The notes under the pieces: model-generated
Told to the model about the DNA's origin: nothing
The model's input: the letters and a program-made list of their open reading frames with translations, nothing else
The model's database searches: none
In this document: piece after piece, positions 8,851-19,046 of the stretch
How positions within the stretch are numbered: the stretch's first letter is position 1
Layout of the letters: every line of letters begins with the position of its first letter
Translations under genes and position numbers: made by a program
Source of the DNA: Pseudomonas graminis
GTDB lineage: Bacteria > Pseudomonadota > Gammaproteobacteria > Pseudomonadales > Pseudomonadaceae
Reading direction: 5' to 3'
Length of the DNA: 64,000 nucleotides
Assembly: GCF_013201545.1 (NCBI RefSeq)
Contig: NZ_CP053746.1
Location: 1,577,001 to 1,641,000, forward strand

Positions 8851-10077
8851 ATGACCCAGACTCAAACTGCATACCGCGAAGGCCCGGACGACCGTGGCAT
8901 GTTCGGCGCTTTCGGCGGTCGTTACGTCGCTGAAACCTTGATGCCGCTGATTCTTGATCTGAACCGCGAGTACGAAATCGCGAAGAATGATCCTTCGTTC
9001 CTGAAAGATCTGGAGTACTTCCAGCGCGATTACGTGGGTCGTCCAAACCCGCTGTACTTCGCCGAGCGTCTGACCGAACACTGTGGCGGCGCGAAGATTT
9101 ACCTTAAGCGCGAAGAGCTCAACCATACCGGCGCCCACAAGATCAATAACTGCATCGGCCAGATCCTGCTGGCGCGGCGCATGGGCAAAAAACGCATCAT
9201 CGCCGAGACCGGCGCTGGCATGCACGGCGTTGCCACCGCTACCGTGGCTGCGCGCTTCGGCCTGGAATGCGTCATCTACATGGGCACCACTGACATCGAG
9301 CGTCAGCAAGCCAACGTGTTCCGCATGAAGCTGCTGGGCGCCACGATCATTCCGGTGGTCGCGGGCACCGGCACGCTGAAAGACGCCATGAACGAGGCGC
9401 TGCGTGACTGGGTCACCAACGTCGACAGCACGTTCTACCTGATCGGCACCGTTGCAGGGCCGCATCCTTACCCAGCAATGGTTCGTGACTTCCAGTCCGT
9501 GATCGGCAAGGAAACCCGCGTGCAGATGCAAGAACACGAAGGCCGTCTGCCGGACAGTCTGGTGGCGTGCATCGGCGGTGGCTCGAATGCCATGGGCCTG
9601 TTTCATCCGTTCCTCGACGACACAAGTGTGCGCATCATCGGCGTCGAAGCGGCCGGTCACGGCATCGAGACCGGCAAGCATGCCGCCAGCCTGAACGGCG
9701 GCGTTCCGGGCGTACTCCACGGCAACCGCACCTTCCTGCTGCAAGACAACGACGGCCAGATCATCGACGCCCACTCGATTTCCGCCGGTCTCGACTATCC
9801 AGGCATCGGTCCTGAACATGCCTGGTTGCACGACATCGGTCGCGTCGAATACACCTCGGTCACCGACGATGAAGCACTGGCTGCGTTCCACCAATGCTGC
9901 CGCCTCGAGGGCATCATCCCGGCACTGGAAACCGCTCACGCCCTGGCTGAAGTTTTCAAACGCGCGCCAACGCTGCCGAAGGATCACCTGATGGTGGTCA
10001 ATTTGTCCGGTCGAGGCGACAAGGACATGCAAACCGTGATGCACCACTTGGATCTGTCCCAGCAGGAGAAACACTGA
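8851..10077 (+). CDS. trpB: Tryptophan synthase beta subunit
   Basis: A 408-residue enzyme that condenses indole with L-serine to give tryptophan, working in an alpha2beta2 complex with TrpA. Lys97 in HTGAHKINN forms the PLP Schiff base, Glu119 in AETGAG is the catalytic acid-base, and GGGSNAMG at 242-249 binds the PLP phosphate. The CCGGAGG ribosome-binding site lies about 9 nt before the ATG. The stop overlaps the trpA start (TGATG), giving translational coupling. Expression probably depends on TrpI bound upstream. Confidence 0.98.
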   Translation: MTQTQTAYREGPDDRGMFGAFGGRYVAETLMPLILDLNREYEIAKNDPSFLKDLEYFQRDYVGRPNPLYFAERLTEHCGGAKIYLKREELNHTGAHKINNCIGQILLARRMGKKRIIAETGAGMHGVATATVAARFGLECVIYMGTTDIERQQANVFRMKLLGATIIPVVAGTGTLKDAMNEALRDWVTNVDSTFYLIGTVAGPHPYPAMVRDFQSVIGKETRVQMQEHEGRLPDSLVACIGGGSNAMGLFHPFLDDTSVRIIGVEAAGHGIETGKHAASLNGGVPGVLHGNRTFLLQDNDGQIIDAHSISAGLDYPGIGPEHAWLHDIGRVEYTSVTDDEALAAFHQCCRLEGIIPALETAHALAEVFKRAPTLPKDHLMVVNLSGRGDKDMQTVMHHLDLSQQEKH

Positions 10078-10937
10078 TGAGCCGCCTGCAAACGCGTTTT
10101 GCCGAACTGAAAGAACAAAACCGCGCAGCCCTGGTGACTTTCATCACGGCAGGCGACCCGGGCTACGACACCTCGTTGGCGATCCTCAAGGGATTGCCGA
10201 AGGCAGGTGCCGATGTGATCGAACTGGGTATGCCCTTCACTGACCCGATGGCGGACGGCCCGGCAATTCAGCTGGCGAACATTCGCGCGCTTAACGCCAA
10301 GCAAAACCTGGCGAAGACGCTGCAGATGGTTCGCGAATTTCGTGAAGAAGACAGCGTCACGCCGCTGGTGCTGATGGGTTATTACAACCCGATCCACAAC
10401 TACGGCATCGAGCGCTTCATTTCCGAAGCTCATTCGTCGGGTGTCGACGGGCTGATCGTGGTGGACCTGCCGCCGGAGCACAACGCCGAGTTGTGCGACC
10501 CCGCGCAGGATGCTGGCCTGGACTTCATCCGTCTGACCACGCCGACCACCGACGACGTTCGTTTGCCTACGGTGCTCAACGGCAGCTCCGGCTTCGTCTA
10601 CTACGTGTCGGTAGCGGGCGTGACAGGCGCGGGTTCAGCGACGATCGATCACGTGAAAGACGCCGTGCAACGCCTGCGCCGCCATACCGATCTGCCAATC
10701 AGTGTCGGCTTCGGGATTCGCACAGCTGAACAAGCGGCAGCTATTGCGCGTGTCGCCGACGGTGTCGTCGTCGGTTCGGCACTGATTGACCAGATCGCCA
10801 ACGCGCCATCGCCAGAACAGGCGGTGAGCGGCGTGTTGGGGCTGTGCGCGCAGTTATCGCAAGGCGTGCGTAAAGCCCGCGTAGCCGAGGGTAAAGTTTC
10901 TGATACAGAGGAATCTCAGTCCCTGGCCGCACACTAA
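10077..10937 (+). CDS. trpA: Tryptophan synthase alpha subunit
   Basis: This subunit cleaves indole-3-glycerol phosphate to indole and glyceraldehyde 3-phosphate and channels indole to TrpB. The catalytic Glu49 and Asp60 (in [15 protein letters not shown]) are at the canonical positions of the TIM barrel. The protein is 286 residues, about 17 longer than the usual 268-270; the extra part is a hydrophilic C-terminal tail after VRKARV. It overlaps trpB by one base and is followed by a strong terminator. Confidence 0.97.
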   Translation: MSRLQTRFAELKEQNRAALVTFITAGDPGYDTSLAILKGLPKAGADVIELGMPFTDPMADGPAIQLANIRALNAKQNLAKTLQMVREFREEDSVTPLVLMGYYNPIHNYGIERFISEAHSSGVDGLIVVDLPPEHNAELCDPAQDAGLDFIRLTTPTTDDVRLPTVLNGSSGFVYYVSVAGVTGAGSATIDHVKDAVQRLRRHTDLPISVGFGIRTAEQAAAIARVADGVVVGSALIDQIANAPSPEQAVSGVLGLCAQLSQGVRKARVAEGKVSDTEESQSLAAH

Positions 10938-10948
10938 GCCGTACAGCG

Positions 10949-10982
10949 AAGGGGTTCAGGGCCACGTCCTGAACCCCTTTTT
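10949..10982 (+). terminator. Rho-independent terminator of trpBA
   Basis: A perfect 12-bp stem (AAGGGGTTCAGG, 10949-10960, with CCTGAACCCCTT, 10968-10979) has a 7-nt loop and runs into a T tract to 10982. Confidence 0.93.
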
Positions 10983-11012
10983 GCTGCCCGAATTTGCTCA
11001 GGAGCGCGCCAG

Positions 11013-11516
11013 ATGAAAGTCTCGAATCGTTTGATCGCCGGATTGGGCGTGTTGATGCTCAGCGCCAGCGCACTGGTTCAGGCTGCACCACCGGATCAAC
11101 GCGGCGCCGATGACAACGGCCCGGGCCAGCATCAGGACCACGGCCAGCCAGGCGGTCCGCAGGGCGATCGCGGTAACGGCAATAACAACGGCAACGATCA
11201 TCGCAACGAACCGCGTCCCGATAACCGTGGCAATAATCAACGGGGCGGGCGTCCTCCTGCGGACTTCGGCGATGTGCGCCGGACCATCAGCGAACACAGT
11301 GAAGTCATCGGTCGCGGTCAGCCGCTGCCCCCTGGCGTGCACATCGTCAAAGGCCACCCGCTGCCACGCGGTTATGGCCGTCGACTGGACCCACGCTCGC
11401 TGCAATACCTGCCTCAATACGATGGCTACGAATGGCGCCGCCTGGGCCCGGACGTTGTGTTGATCGCCATTGGCAGCGGGATCGTTTATGAGATTCTGGA
11501 TGGCGTTCTGAACTAA
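11013..11516 (+). CDS. Secreted CigR/RcnB-like protein with low-complexity N-terminal half
   Basis: A 167-residue protein with a signal peptide (cleavage after about Ala24). A strongly biased segment rich in Gly, Asn, Asp, Gln, Arg and His (about 27-80) follows, then a folded C-terminal part with the LPPG and LPRGY turns typical of RcnB/CigR proteins. It ends in a hydrophobic stretch (VVLIAIGSGIVYEIL) that could be a membrane anchor. CigR in Salmonella is an anti-virulence protein; RcnB acts in periplasmic metal homeostasis. The exact role here is not deducible. AGGAG lies 7 nt ahead of the ATG. Confidence 0.75.
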   Translation: MKVSNRLIAGLGVLMLSASALVQAAPPDQRGADDNGPGQHQDHGQPGGPQGDRGNGNNNGNDHRNEPRPDNRGNNQRGGRPPADFGDVRRTISEHSEVIGRGQPLPPGVHIVKGHPLPRGYGRRLDPRSLQYLPQYDGYEWRRLGPDVVLIAIGSGIVYEILDGVLN

Positions 11517-11538
11517 GGCAGCTTCGGTATCACGACCA

Positions 11539-11629
11539 GTAGGAGTGAGCTTGCTCGCGAAAGGGGCCTTCCAGCCGCTAGAAACTTAGCGGTTGTACTG
11601 GCTTATTCGCGAGCAAGCTCGCTCCCACA
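11539..11629. repeat. Inverted pair of REP repeats (REPIN-like)
   Basis: GAGTGAGCTTGCTCGCGA lies in the first arm (11539-11561) and its inverted partner in 11606-11629. The pair could fold into a long hairpin between the CigR-like gene and the betC regulator. The same repeat recurs three times at 15281-15411. It is typical extragenic palindromic DNA of the P. fluorescens/syringae group. Confidence 0.88.
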
Positions 11630-11728
11630 ATTTATGTCCCGGCAGCTATATCTGCGGCACCGTCATGACAGCCCGCTGGTCCCGGATCGCTGCGCCGCCA
11701 GACCAGCATCGAAGATGGTCACCAGGCC

Positions 11729-12679
11729 CTAAACCGCTATCGACGGCAGCGCATTGCCCTTCAGCAAATCCCCACTCAACGCCTGTTCACTTCTTAACCA
11801 GTCAACGAAACGCTGCACGATCTGTACGCGCCGTTTGCGTTGCGGCAGGACGATGTAATAACCGTAGCCGGAGACGGCGCTGGCTTCGATCGGGCGGCAT
11901 AGCAAACCCTGCTCCAGCAAATCGTCCACCAGATGGCGCCAGCCGATGGCGACGCCCTGGCCGCCGATTGCCGCCTGAATCATCAGTGTGTAGTTGTCGA
12001 ATCGCAGCTGCCCCGGCGCGGGTGCCTGGGGGATATTCAGGGCGCGGAACACGCCACTCCAGTCGAACCAGTTGTTGCCGCCTTCGCCGCGAAGGTGCAA
12101 CAGGGCGAAATCTTTCAGCGCCTCGGTGGGCAAGGGCAAGTCGCGCCCCTTCAGCAATTGTGGGCTGCACACCGGGAACACTTCCTCGCTGAACAACCAG
12201 TGGCTTTCTCCCTGCTTGAATCGCCCGTCACCGAATAACACGGCCACATCGATATCCGCGCGCAGCATGCTGTGACTGCGCTCGCTGGTGACCAGGCTGA
12301 CATCGATGTCGGGGTTGTCCTTGTGGAATCGATGCAGCCGCGGCATCAGCCAATAGGCGGCGAAGGCGAAGTCGGTCGCCACTTGCAGCACCTCATGCTG
12401 ATGCTGCTCGGTGATTGCACTAAGGCCAGCGTCCATCGACTCCAGCCCGATCTGTACGTGATTGAAGAGAATCTGCCCGGCGTCCGTCAGTTCGATGCCG
12501 CGATAGATGCGATCAAACAGCCGCGTCGCCAATTGCTCTTCCAGTCGCTTGATTTGTTGGCTGATGGCCGGCTGAGTCGTGCCGAGCTCGATGGCAGCAG
12601 CGGTAAAACTGCGCAGCCGTGCGGCGGCCTCGAAACCGCGAAGCAAATCCAGTGACATGGCACCAAGGGCTTCAAACAT
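11729..12679 (-). CDS. LysR-type regulator, probable regulator of choline-sulfate use
   Basis: A 316-residue LysR protein with the N-terminal helix-turn-helix at about residues 22-45 (AAIELGTTQPAISQQIKRLE) and a substrate-binding domain after about residue 95. It is divergent from betC over 113 bp, the usual place of the choline-sulfate utilisation regulator in Pseudomonas and Sinorhizobium relatives. I chose the ATG at 12679 (MFEALG) as homologues start there; a GTG at 12688 is an alternative. A T-N11-A palindrome overlaps the start codon. The effector is inferred, not visible. Confidence 0.83.
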   Translation of the reverse strand: MFEALGAMSLDLLRGFEAAARLRSFTAAAIELGTTQPAISQQIKRLEEQLATRLFDRIYRGIELTDAGQILFNHVQIGLESMDAGLSAITEQHQHEVLQVATDFAFAAYWLMPRLHRFHKDNPDIDVSLVTSERSHSMLRADIDVAVLFGDGRFKQGESHWLFSEEVFPVCSPQLLKGRDLPLPTEALKDFALLHLRGEGGNNWFDWSGVFRALNIPQAPAPGQLRFDNYTLMIQAAIGGQGVAIGWRHLVDDLLEQGLLCRPIEASAVSGYGYYIVLPQRKRRVQIVQRFVDWLRSEQALSGDLLKGNALPSIAV

Positions 12680-12692
12680 AAGCTGCACTTAT
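12678..12692. promoter_or_regulatory. Candidate LysR operator (T-N11-A palindrome)
   Basis: The perfect inverted repeat ATAAG-CTGCA-CTTAT overlaps the start codon of the LysR gene and lies about 100 bp upstream of betC. Its form suits LysR proteins. The assignment is by position and symmetry only. Confidence 0.4.
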
Positions 12693-12792
12693 CCTAAGCA
12701 TTGCCTCACATGGGCTTTACCGCAGACGGCATGGGCCCCATCCTCGGTCGGAGCACTTTCGCATAAATAATGACTATGGATGCCGCGAACAC

Positions 12793-14298
12793 ATGAAGCG
12801 CAAGAATATTCTTTTCATCATGGCCGATCAGATGGCCGCGCCCATGTTGCCGATGTACGCCACTTCTCCGATCAAGATGCCCCACTTGAGTCGCCTCGCT
12901 GCTGAAGGCGTGGTGTTCGACGCCGCCTACTGCAACAGTCCGCTGTGCGCACCGTCGCGTTTTACCTTGGTGAGCGGTCAATTGCCGAGCAAAATCGGCG
13001 CGTACGACAACGCCGCCGACTTCCCCGCCGATGTCCCGACCTACGCCCACTACCTGCGTCGACTTGGCTATCGCACGGCGCTGGCCGGCAAGATGCACTT
13101 TTGTGGCCCCGATCAATTGCACGGCTACGAAGAGCGCCTGACCAGCGACATCTATCCGGCCGACTACGGTTGGGCCGTGAGCTGGGACGAACCGGACGTG
13201 CGCCCGACGTGGTATCACAACATGTCATCGGTGCTGCAAGCCGGACCTTGCGTGCGCACTAATCAGCTCGATTTCGACGAAGAGGTGGTGTTCAAGGCTC
13301 AACAATATTTGTTCGATCACGTCCGCGAAGACGGCGATCAGCCGTTTTGCCTGACGGTGTCGATGACCCATCCCCACGATCCGTACACCATTCCCAACTC
13401 TTACTGGAATCTGTACAGCGACGACGAAATCCCGATGCCCCACTCGCCGTTGGCCCAGTCCGAACAGGATCCGCACTCCCAGCGCCTGCTGAAGGTCTAC
13501 GACCTGTGGGACAAGCCGCTGCCCGAGCAAAAGATTCGCGATGCGCGCCGCGCCTATTTCGGCGCGTGCAGCTACATTGATGACAACGTCGGCAAACTGC
13601 TGAAAACCCTGGAGGAAACCGGCCTGGCCGATGACACGATTATTGTGTTCTCCGGCGACCATGGCGACATGCTGGGTGAGCGCGGACTCTGGTACAAAAT
13701 GCACTGGTTCGAGATGTCGGCGCGGGTGCCGCTGCTGGTGTACGCTCCGGGGCAGTTCAAGGCCGGCCGGGTACAGGCCGCAGTGTCCACCGCCGACCTG
13801 TTGCCGACGTTTGTTGCGTTGGCTGATGGTCAGCTGGACGCCGGCTTGCCGCTGGATGGCCGTTCACTGTTGCCGCATCTGCAGGGTGAGGGCGGTCACG
13901 ACGAGGTGTTTGGCGAGTACATGGCCGAGGGCACCAACAGTCCGCTGATGATGATTCGTCGCGGCGCGTACAAATTCATTTATTCGGAACGGGACCCATG
14001 TCTGCTCTATGACGTGCGCAACGATCCGAAGGAGCAGGAAGAGTTGAGTCGATCCGAGGCTCATCGCGACCTGTTCGCTGCGTTTCTGGCCGAAGCAAAG
14101 GCCAAGTGGGACATTCCGGCGATACACCACCAGGTGCTCGCCAGCCAGCGTAGCCGGCGCTTCGTCGCCGAGTCGCTGGCCATCGGCAAGCTGAAGAGTT
14201 GGGATCACCAGCCGCTGGTCGACGCCAGTCAGCAGTACATGCGCAACCATATTGATCTGGACGATCTGGAGCGCAAGGCCCGTTATCCGCAACCTTGA
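12793..14298 (+). CDS. betC: Choline-sulfatase
   Basis: A 501-residue type I sulfatase that hydrolyses choline-O-sulfate to choline and sulfate, feeding glycine betaine synthesis and sulfur supply. The sulfatase signature CAPSR is at residues 52-56; Cys52 must be converted to formylglycine. Asp12 in MADQ and the SGDHGDMLG segment (about residues 286-294) supply calcium ligands. No signal peptide is visible, so it acts in the cytoplasm. The choline-binding protein gene follows 40 bp downstream and is probably cotranscribed. Confidence 0.95.
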   Translation: MKRKNILFIMADQMAAPMLPMYATSPIKMPHLSRLAAEGVVFDAAYCNSPLCAPSRFTLVSGQLPSKIGAYDNAADFPADVPTYAHYLRRLGYRTALAGKMHFCGPDQLHGYEERLTSDIYPADYGWAVSWDEPDVRPTWYHNMSSVLQAGPCVRTNQLDFDEEVVFKAQQYLFDHVREDGDQPFCLTVSMTHPHDPYTIPNSYWNLYSDDEIPMPHSPLAQSEQDPHSQRLLKVYDLWDKPLPEQKIRDARRAYFGACSYIDDNVGKLLKTLEETGLADDTIIVFSGDHGDMLGERGLWYKMHWFEMSARVPLLVYAPGQFKAGRVQAAVSTADLLPTFVALADGQLDAGLPLDGRSLLPHLQGEGGHDEVFGEYMAEGTNSPLMMIRRGAYKFIYSERDPCLLYDVRNDPKEQEELSRSEAHRDLFAAFLAEAKAKWDIPAIHHQVLASQRSRRFVAESLAIGKLKSWDHQPLVDASQQYMRNHIDLDDLERKARYPQP

Positions 14299-14338
14299 AC
14301 CCTGCCAACACCTAGAAAACCAAAAAAAGGGGCACACC

Positions 14339-15265
14339 ATGAATAAGCTGTTCACCACGCTGGCGGTTGGGGTCTTGAGCTTGAGCAACGTCGTGGCCTA
14401 TGCCGCCGACGCCAGCTGCAGCACCGTGCGGATGGCCGATCCAGGCTGGAGCGATATCGCCGCGACCAACGCCACTGCAGGCTTTTTGCTCGACGGCATG
14501 GGCTACAAAACCAAGATCGACACCCTGGCGGTGCCGATCGCCTATGGCGGCCTGAAGGACGGGCAACTCGACGTCTTTCTGGGCAACTGGATGCCGGCGC
14601 AGCAGGGCTTCTACGACAAATTCATCGCCTCGGGTGACGTGACGCAATACGCGAAGAATCTGGAAGGCACCGAGTTCACCCTCGCGGTTCCCGATTACGT
14701 CTATGACGCGGGCGTTCACGACTTCGCCGACCTGAACAAATTTGCGGACAAGTTCCACAAGAAGATCTACGGCATCGGCTCGGGCGCTCCGGCCAATGCG
14801 TCGATTCAGGAGATCATCAAAAAGAACGAGTTCGAACTGGGTGACTGGAAGTTGGTGGAGTCCAGCGAGCAGGCGATGCTGGCCGAAGTGCAGCGCAACG
14901 TGAAGAAGAAGGAATTCGTGGTGTTCCTCGGCTGGACGCCGCACCCGATGAACGTGCAGATCAAAGGCATGCACTACCTGAAAGGCGGCGAGAAGTATTT
15001 CGGTGATACCGGCAGCGTCTACACCGTGACCCGCAAAGGTTACGCCGACGCCTGCCCGAACGTGGCGAAGCTGCTTTCCAACCTGGTATTCACCCAGGAC
15101 ATGGAAAACTCGATCATGCAGACCGTTGTGGACAAGAAGGTCAGCAACACCGAGGCGGTGAAAGCGTGGCTGAAAGCCAACCCGGCGGTGCTGGACAAAT
15201 GGCTGAGCGGCGTGAAAACCATTGACGACAAAGATGCGCTGCCGGCGGTGAAGGCCAAGTTGTAA
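14339..15265 (+). CDS. choX: Choline/betaine ABC transporter substrate-binding protein (ChoX-type)
   Basis: A 308-residue periplasmic binding protein of the OpuAC family. The signal peptide is MNKLFTTLAVGVLSLSNVVAYA, cleaved near residue 22. Aromatic residues expected to cage a quaternary amine are present (for example in DPGWSDI, GNWMPAQ and YDFAD-like segments). An AAAAGGGG ribosome-binding site precedes the ATG at 14339. No permease or ATPase gene follows; in Pseudomonas such orphan binding proteins deliver ligands to a shared CbcWV transporter encoded elsewhere. REP repeats lie just downstream. Confidence 0.9.
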   Translation: MNKLFTTLAVGVLSLSNVVAYAADASCSTVRMADPGWSDIAATNATAGFLLDGMGYKTKIDTLAVPIAYGGLKDGQLDVFLGNWMPAQQGFYDKFIASGDVTQYAKNLEGTEFTLAVPDYVYDAGVHDFADLNKFADKFHKKIYGIGSGAPANASIQEIIKKNEFELGDWKLVESSEQAMLAEVQRNVKKKEFVVFLGWTPHPMNVQIKGMHYLKGGEKYFGDTGSVYTVTRKGYADACPNVAKLLSNLVFTQDMENSIMQTVVDKKVSNTEAVKAWLKANPAVLDKWLSGVKTIDDKDALPAVKAKL

Positions 15266-15280
15266 GCGCCGACGAGAAGC

Positions 15281-15411
15281 ATCGCGAGCAAGCTCACTCC
15301 TACAGGGCCAATATCAGTCTGTAGGAGTGAGCTTGCTCGCGAAGAGGTCTGTACTTTCGCGAGATCTTCAGTGCCTGAAATGGCGTCTTCGCGAGCAAGC
15401 TCGCTCCCACA
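15281..15411. repeat. Cluster of three REP repeats
   Basis: Three copies are present: 15281-15304 (minus orientation), 15321-15343 (plus) and 15388-15411 (minus), sharing GCGAGCAAGCTC and its complement. They fill most of the 201 bp between the choX and aroE stops and can form alternative hairpins, so they may also serve as the terminator. They belong to the same family as 11539-11629. Confidence 0.9.
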
Positions 15412-15466
15412 ATTTGTGCGTTAACAGGCAGAACTGCAGTGTTGTGAGCCTTGATGAGCGCACGCG

Positions 15467-16296
15467 TTATCCGTTCTGCGCCATCAACCGCCGCAGCTCC
15501 GCCAGCACCGGCGCTGATTCCGGTCGCACGCCGCGCCACAGGTAGAACGCCTCGGCGGCCTGCTCTACCAACATCCCCAAACCATCCACTGCCTGTCCGG
15601 CATTGTGCTCCCTGGCCCAGCGGCAAAATGCAGTCGGCTCCTTGGCGTACATCATGTCGTAGCAAAAGGTCGCACCCGGCTGAATCAGGCTGGGCGCAAT
15701 GGGCGGTACTTCGCCCGACAGACTGGCCGACGTGGCGTTGATGATGATGTCCACCGGTTCCTCCAGCCAGTCGTAGCCTGCGGGCAGCACCGGGCCGATG
15801 TCGGCGAATTCCTGGGCCAGCTGTTCAGCCTTTTCTATCGTGCGATTGGCAACCACCAGCACGTAGGGATCTTCCGCCAGCAAGGGTTCCAGCGCGCCAC
15901 GCACTGCGCCGCCAGCTCCGAGCACAAGGATGCGTTTGTCCTTGAGCGTGATGCCATGATTCACCTTCAGGTCTCGAACCAGACCGGCTCCGTCAGTGTT
16001 ATCACCCAGCAGGCTCCCGTCCGCTTGAAGGGCCAAGGTATTGACCGCTCCGGCACGACGGCCGCGCTCGGTCAGCTGATCGGCCATCCGGTACGCTTCT
16101 TCCTTGAAGGGCACGGTGACGTTGGCGCCCCGGCCTGTCTCGAAAAACGCCTTGGCAAACGCGCTGAAGCCGTCCAGCGGCGCCAGTGAGGTCTGATAGT
16201 CGAGGGCCTGACCGGTCTGCTCGGCGAACAGGCGATGGATCAGCGGCGATTTGCTGTGGGCGATAGGGTTGCCGAAGACAACATACTGGTCGGTCA

Positions 16297-16297
<1 letters not shown>
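15467..16297 (-). CDS. aroE: Shikimate dehydrogenase
   Basis: A 276-residue enzyme that reduces 3-dehydroshikimate with NADPH in the aromatic amino-acid pathway. The substrate-binding segment NPIAHSKSP begins at residue 10; the catalytic Lys65 (NVTVPFK) and Asp102 (NTDG) are at the E. coli positions. The NADP-binding loop is GAGGAVRG at 127-134. The ATG at 16297 shares one base with the hemF stop, so aroE is translationally coupled to hemF. Confidence 0.97.
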
Positions 16298-17331
<1,034 letters not shown>

Positions 17332-17443
17332 TCACCGGCCTGGCGGATGCCGCAGTTGACGAAGCGCCGACGAAGGAGTCCGATAGAGCCCTTTCGCATC
17401 AACAGTCATCCCCTGCAGTTCCGATCCATGACGGAGAAAGCAA

Positions 17444-18421
17444 ATGGCAAAACGTATCCAGTTCAAGGCTTATGGCGGTCCCGAAGTGCTCGAGTACGTA
17501 GATTTCGAACCCCCGGCACCGGGCCCTAAAGACGTGCTCGTGCGCAACAAAGCGATTGGCGTTAATTTCATCGAGACCTACTTTCGCAGCGGCCTGTACC
17601 CGGCGCCTTCATTTCCGTCGGGATTGGGCAACGAAGGCGCGGGGCTGGTTGAAGCGGTCGGCAGCGAAGTCACTCACGTCAAAGTCGGCGACCGGGTGGT
17701 GTACGGCACAGGCCCGTTGGGTGCATACGGGGACGTTCACCTGACGCCGGCCGCGAACATTGCCAAACTGCCTGACGGCATCAGCTTCGAGCAGGGCGCC
17801 GCCGTTATGCTCAAGGGCCTGACCGTGCAGTACCTGTTTCGCCAGACCTACGAGATCCGCCCTGAAGAAACCATTTTGTTCCATGCCGCTGCCGGCGGCG
17901 TGGGTTCCATCGCCTGCCAGTGGGCCAACGCCTTGGGCGTCAAGCTCATTGGCACGGTCAGCTCGGCAGAAAAGGCCGCGCACGCCAAAACGCATGGCGC
18001 GTGGGAAGTGATCGATTACAGCAAGGAGGACGTCGTTCAGCGTGTACTGGAATTGACCGATGGCAAGAAGGTGCCAGTGGTCTACGACGGTGTCGGCAAA
18101 GACACGTGGGAAACGTCTCTCAATTGCCTGGAATTGCGCGGCCTGCTGGTCAGTTTCGGCAATGCATCCGGCGCGGTGACTGGGGTGAACCTGGGGGTAC
18201 TCGCCCAGAAAGGCTCGCTCTACGTCACCCGCCCGACATTGGGCTCCTATGCGAACACGCCGGAAGCCTTGCAGGCGATGGCGGATGAAGTGTTTGAAAT
18301 GGTCGCCAGCGGCAAGGTGAAAGTCGACGACATCCAGAAGTTTGCCCTCAAGGATGCCGCGAAAGCGCATACCGAACTGTCCGGCCGCAGAACGGTTGGG
18401 TCGATCATTCTGGTGCCTTGA
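17444..18421 (+). CDS. qor: NADPH:quinone reductase, zeta-crystallin type
   Basis: A 325-residue zinc-independent medium-chain dehydrogenase/reductase that reduces quinones with NADPH. The N-terminal GroES-like fold includes GLGNEGAGLVEAVG, and the nucleotide-binding motif is AAAGGVGSIACQWA near residue 150. It lacks the zinc-binding cysteines of alcohol dehydrogenases. The GGAGAAAG ribosome-binding site is 5 nt from the ATG. It stands alone on the plus strand between hemF and tsaC, the same order as in other Pseudomonas genomes. Confidence 0.94.
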   Translation: MAKRIQFKAYGGPEVLEYVDFEPPAPGPKDVLVRNKAIGVNFIETYFRSGLYPAPSFPSGLGNEGAGLVEAVGSEVTHVKVGDRVVYGTGPLGAYGDVHLTPAANIAKLPDGISFEQGAAVMLKGLTVQYLFRQTYEIRPEETILFHAAAGGVGSIACQWANALGVKLIGTVSSAEKAAHAKTHGAWEVIDYSKEDVVQRVLELTDGKKVPVVYDGVGKDTWETSLNCLELRGLLVSFGNASGAVTGVNLGVLAQKGSLYVTRPTLGSYANTPEALQAMADEVFEMVASGKVKVDDIQKFALKDAAKAHTELSGRRTVGSIILVP

Positions 18422-18449
18422 TCTCACCCTGCGAGACGGTGGAAGGGCA

Positions 18450-19007
18450 TTACCCCGCCCTTACCACCTCAGCGGTTACTAGATCCCGGATCACGCTCGG
18501 GTTGCGACGGCCGCCAAGACTGCCACCCAGAACCAGGTCCAGCTGTTCGTGAAAATACTGCTCAACGCGCAGTCGTGAGCGGGCAGCGGGGCGGCCGGTC
18601 GGGTTGGCGGAAGTCGACACCAAGGGGCCTGTCAGGGCGCACAACTCGCGAACGATAGGGTGATCGCTGACCCGGAGGGCGACGGTGTCATGCTTTCCGG
18701 TGATCCAGTCCGGCAACAGGCCTTGATGGGGCACCAGCCAGGTATTCGGTCCCGGCCAGGTGCTGGCCATGCGATCAATCCACAGCTCAGGGAAGTCCTC
18801 GAAGAGGAAATCGAACTGACGGATGTTGTCTGCGATCAGGATCAAGCCCTTATCAACAGGCCGCGCCTTGATTGCCAGCAGGCGATACGCCGCCTCCGCA
18901 TCCCAAGGGTCACATCCCAACCCCCACACTGCTTCGGTTGGATAGGCAATCACCGCCCCGGCCCGAATTTCTCGTGCGGCTTGCTGCACTCGCCAACTGC
19001 TGACCAT
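18450..19007 (-). CDS. tsaC: L-threonylcarbamoyladenylate synthase
   Basis: A 185-residue YrdC-fold enzyme that makes threonylcarbamoyl-AMP from threonine, bicarbonate and ATP, the first step of t6A37 formation in ANN-reading tRNAs. [13 protein letters not shown] near residue 21, KARPVDKG near 48 and STSANPTG near 136 are the nucleotide and threonine-binding blocks. It is the short TsaC form without the Sua5 domain. The ATG at 19007 follows GGAGAACGG (19011-19019). It lies 39 bp downstream of dprA in the lysM-dprA-tsaC run. Confidence 0.95.
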   Translation of the reverse strand: MVSSWRVQQAAREIRAGAVIAYPTEAVWGLGCDPWDAEAAYRLLAIKARPVDKGLILIADNIRQFDFLFEDFPELWIDRMASTWPGPNTWLVPHQGLLPDWITGKHDTVALRVSDHPIVRELCALTGPLVSTSANPTGRPAARSRLRVEQYFHEQLDLVLGGSLGGRRNPSVIRDLVTAEVVRAG

Positions 19008-19046
19008 CGTCCGTTCTCCCAAATTACGCAGGCGGGCAGTTTAACC

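Noticed and set aside
8827..10074. 415-residue open frame opposite trpB
   Set aside because: Shadow of trpB in a high-GC gene.
15281..15411. CRISPR-like repeats
   Set aside because: Repeats are inverted, irregularly spaced and match REP elements; no cas gene is near.
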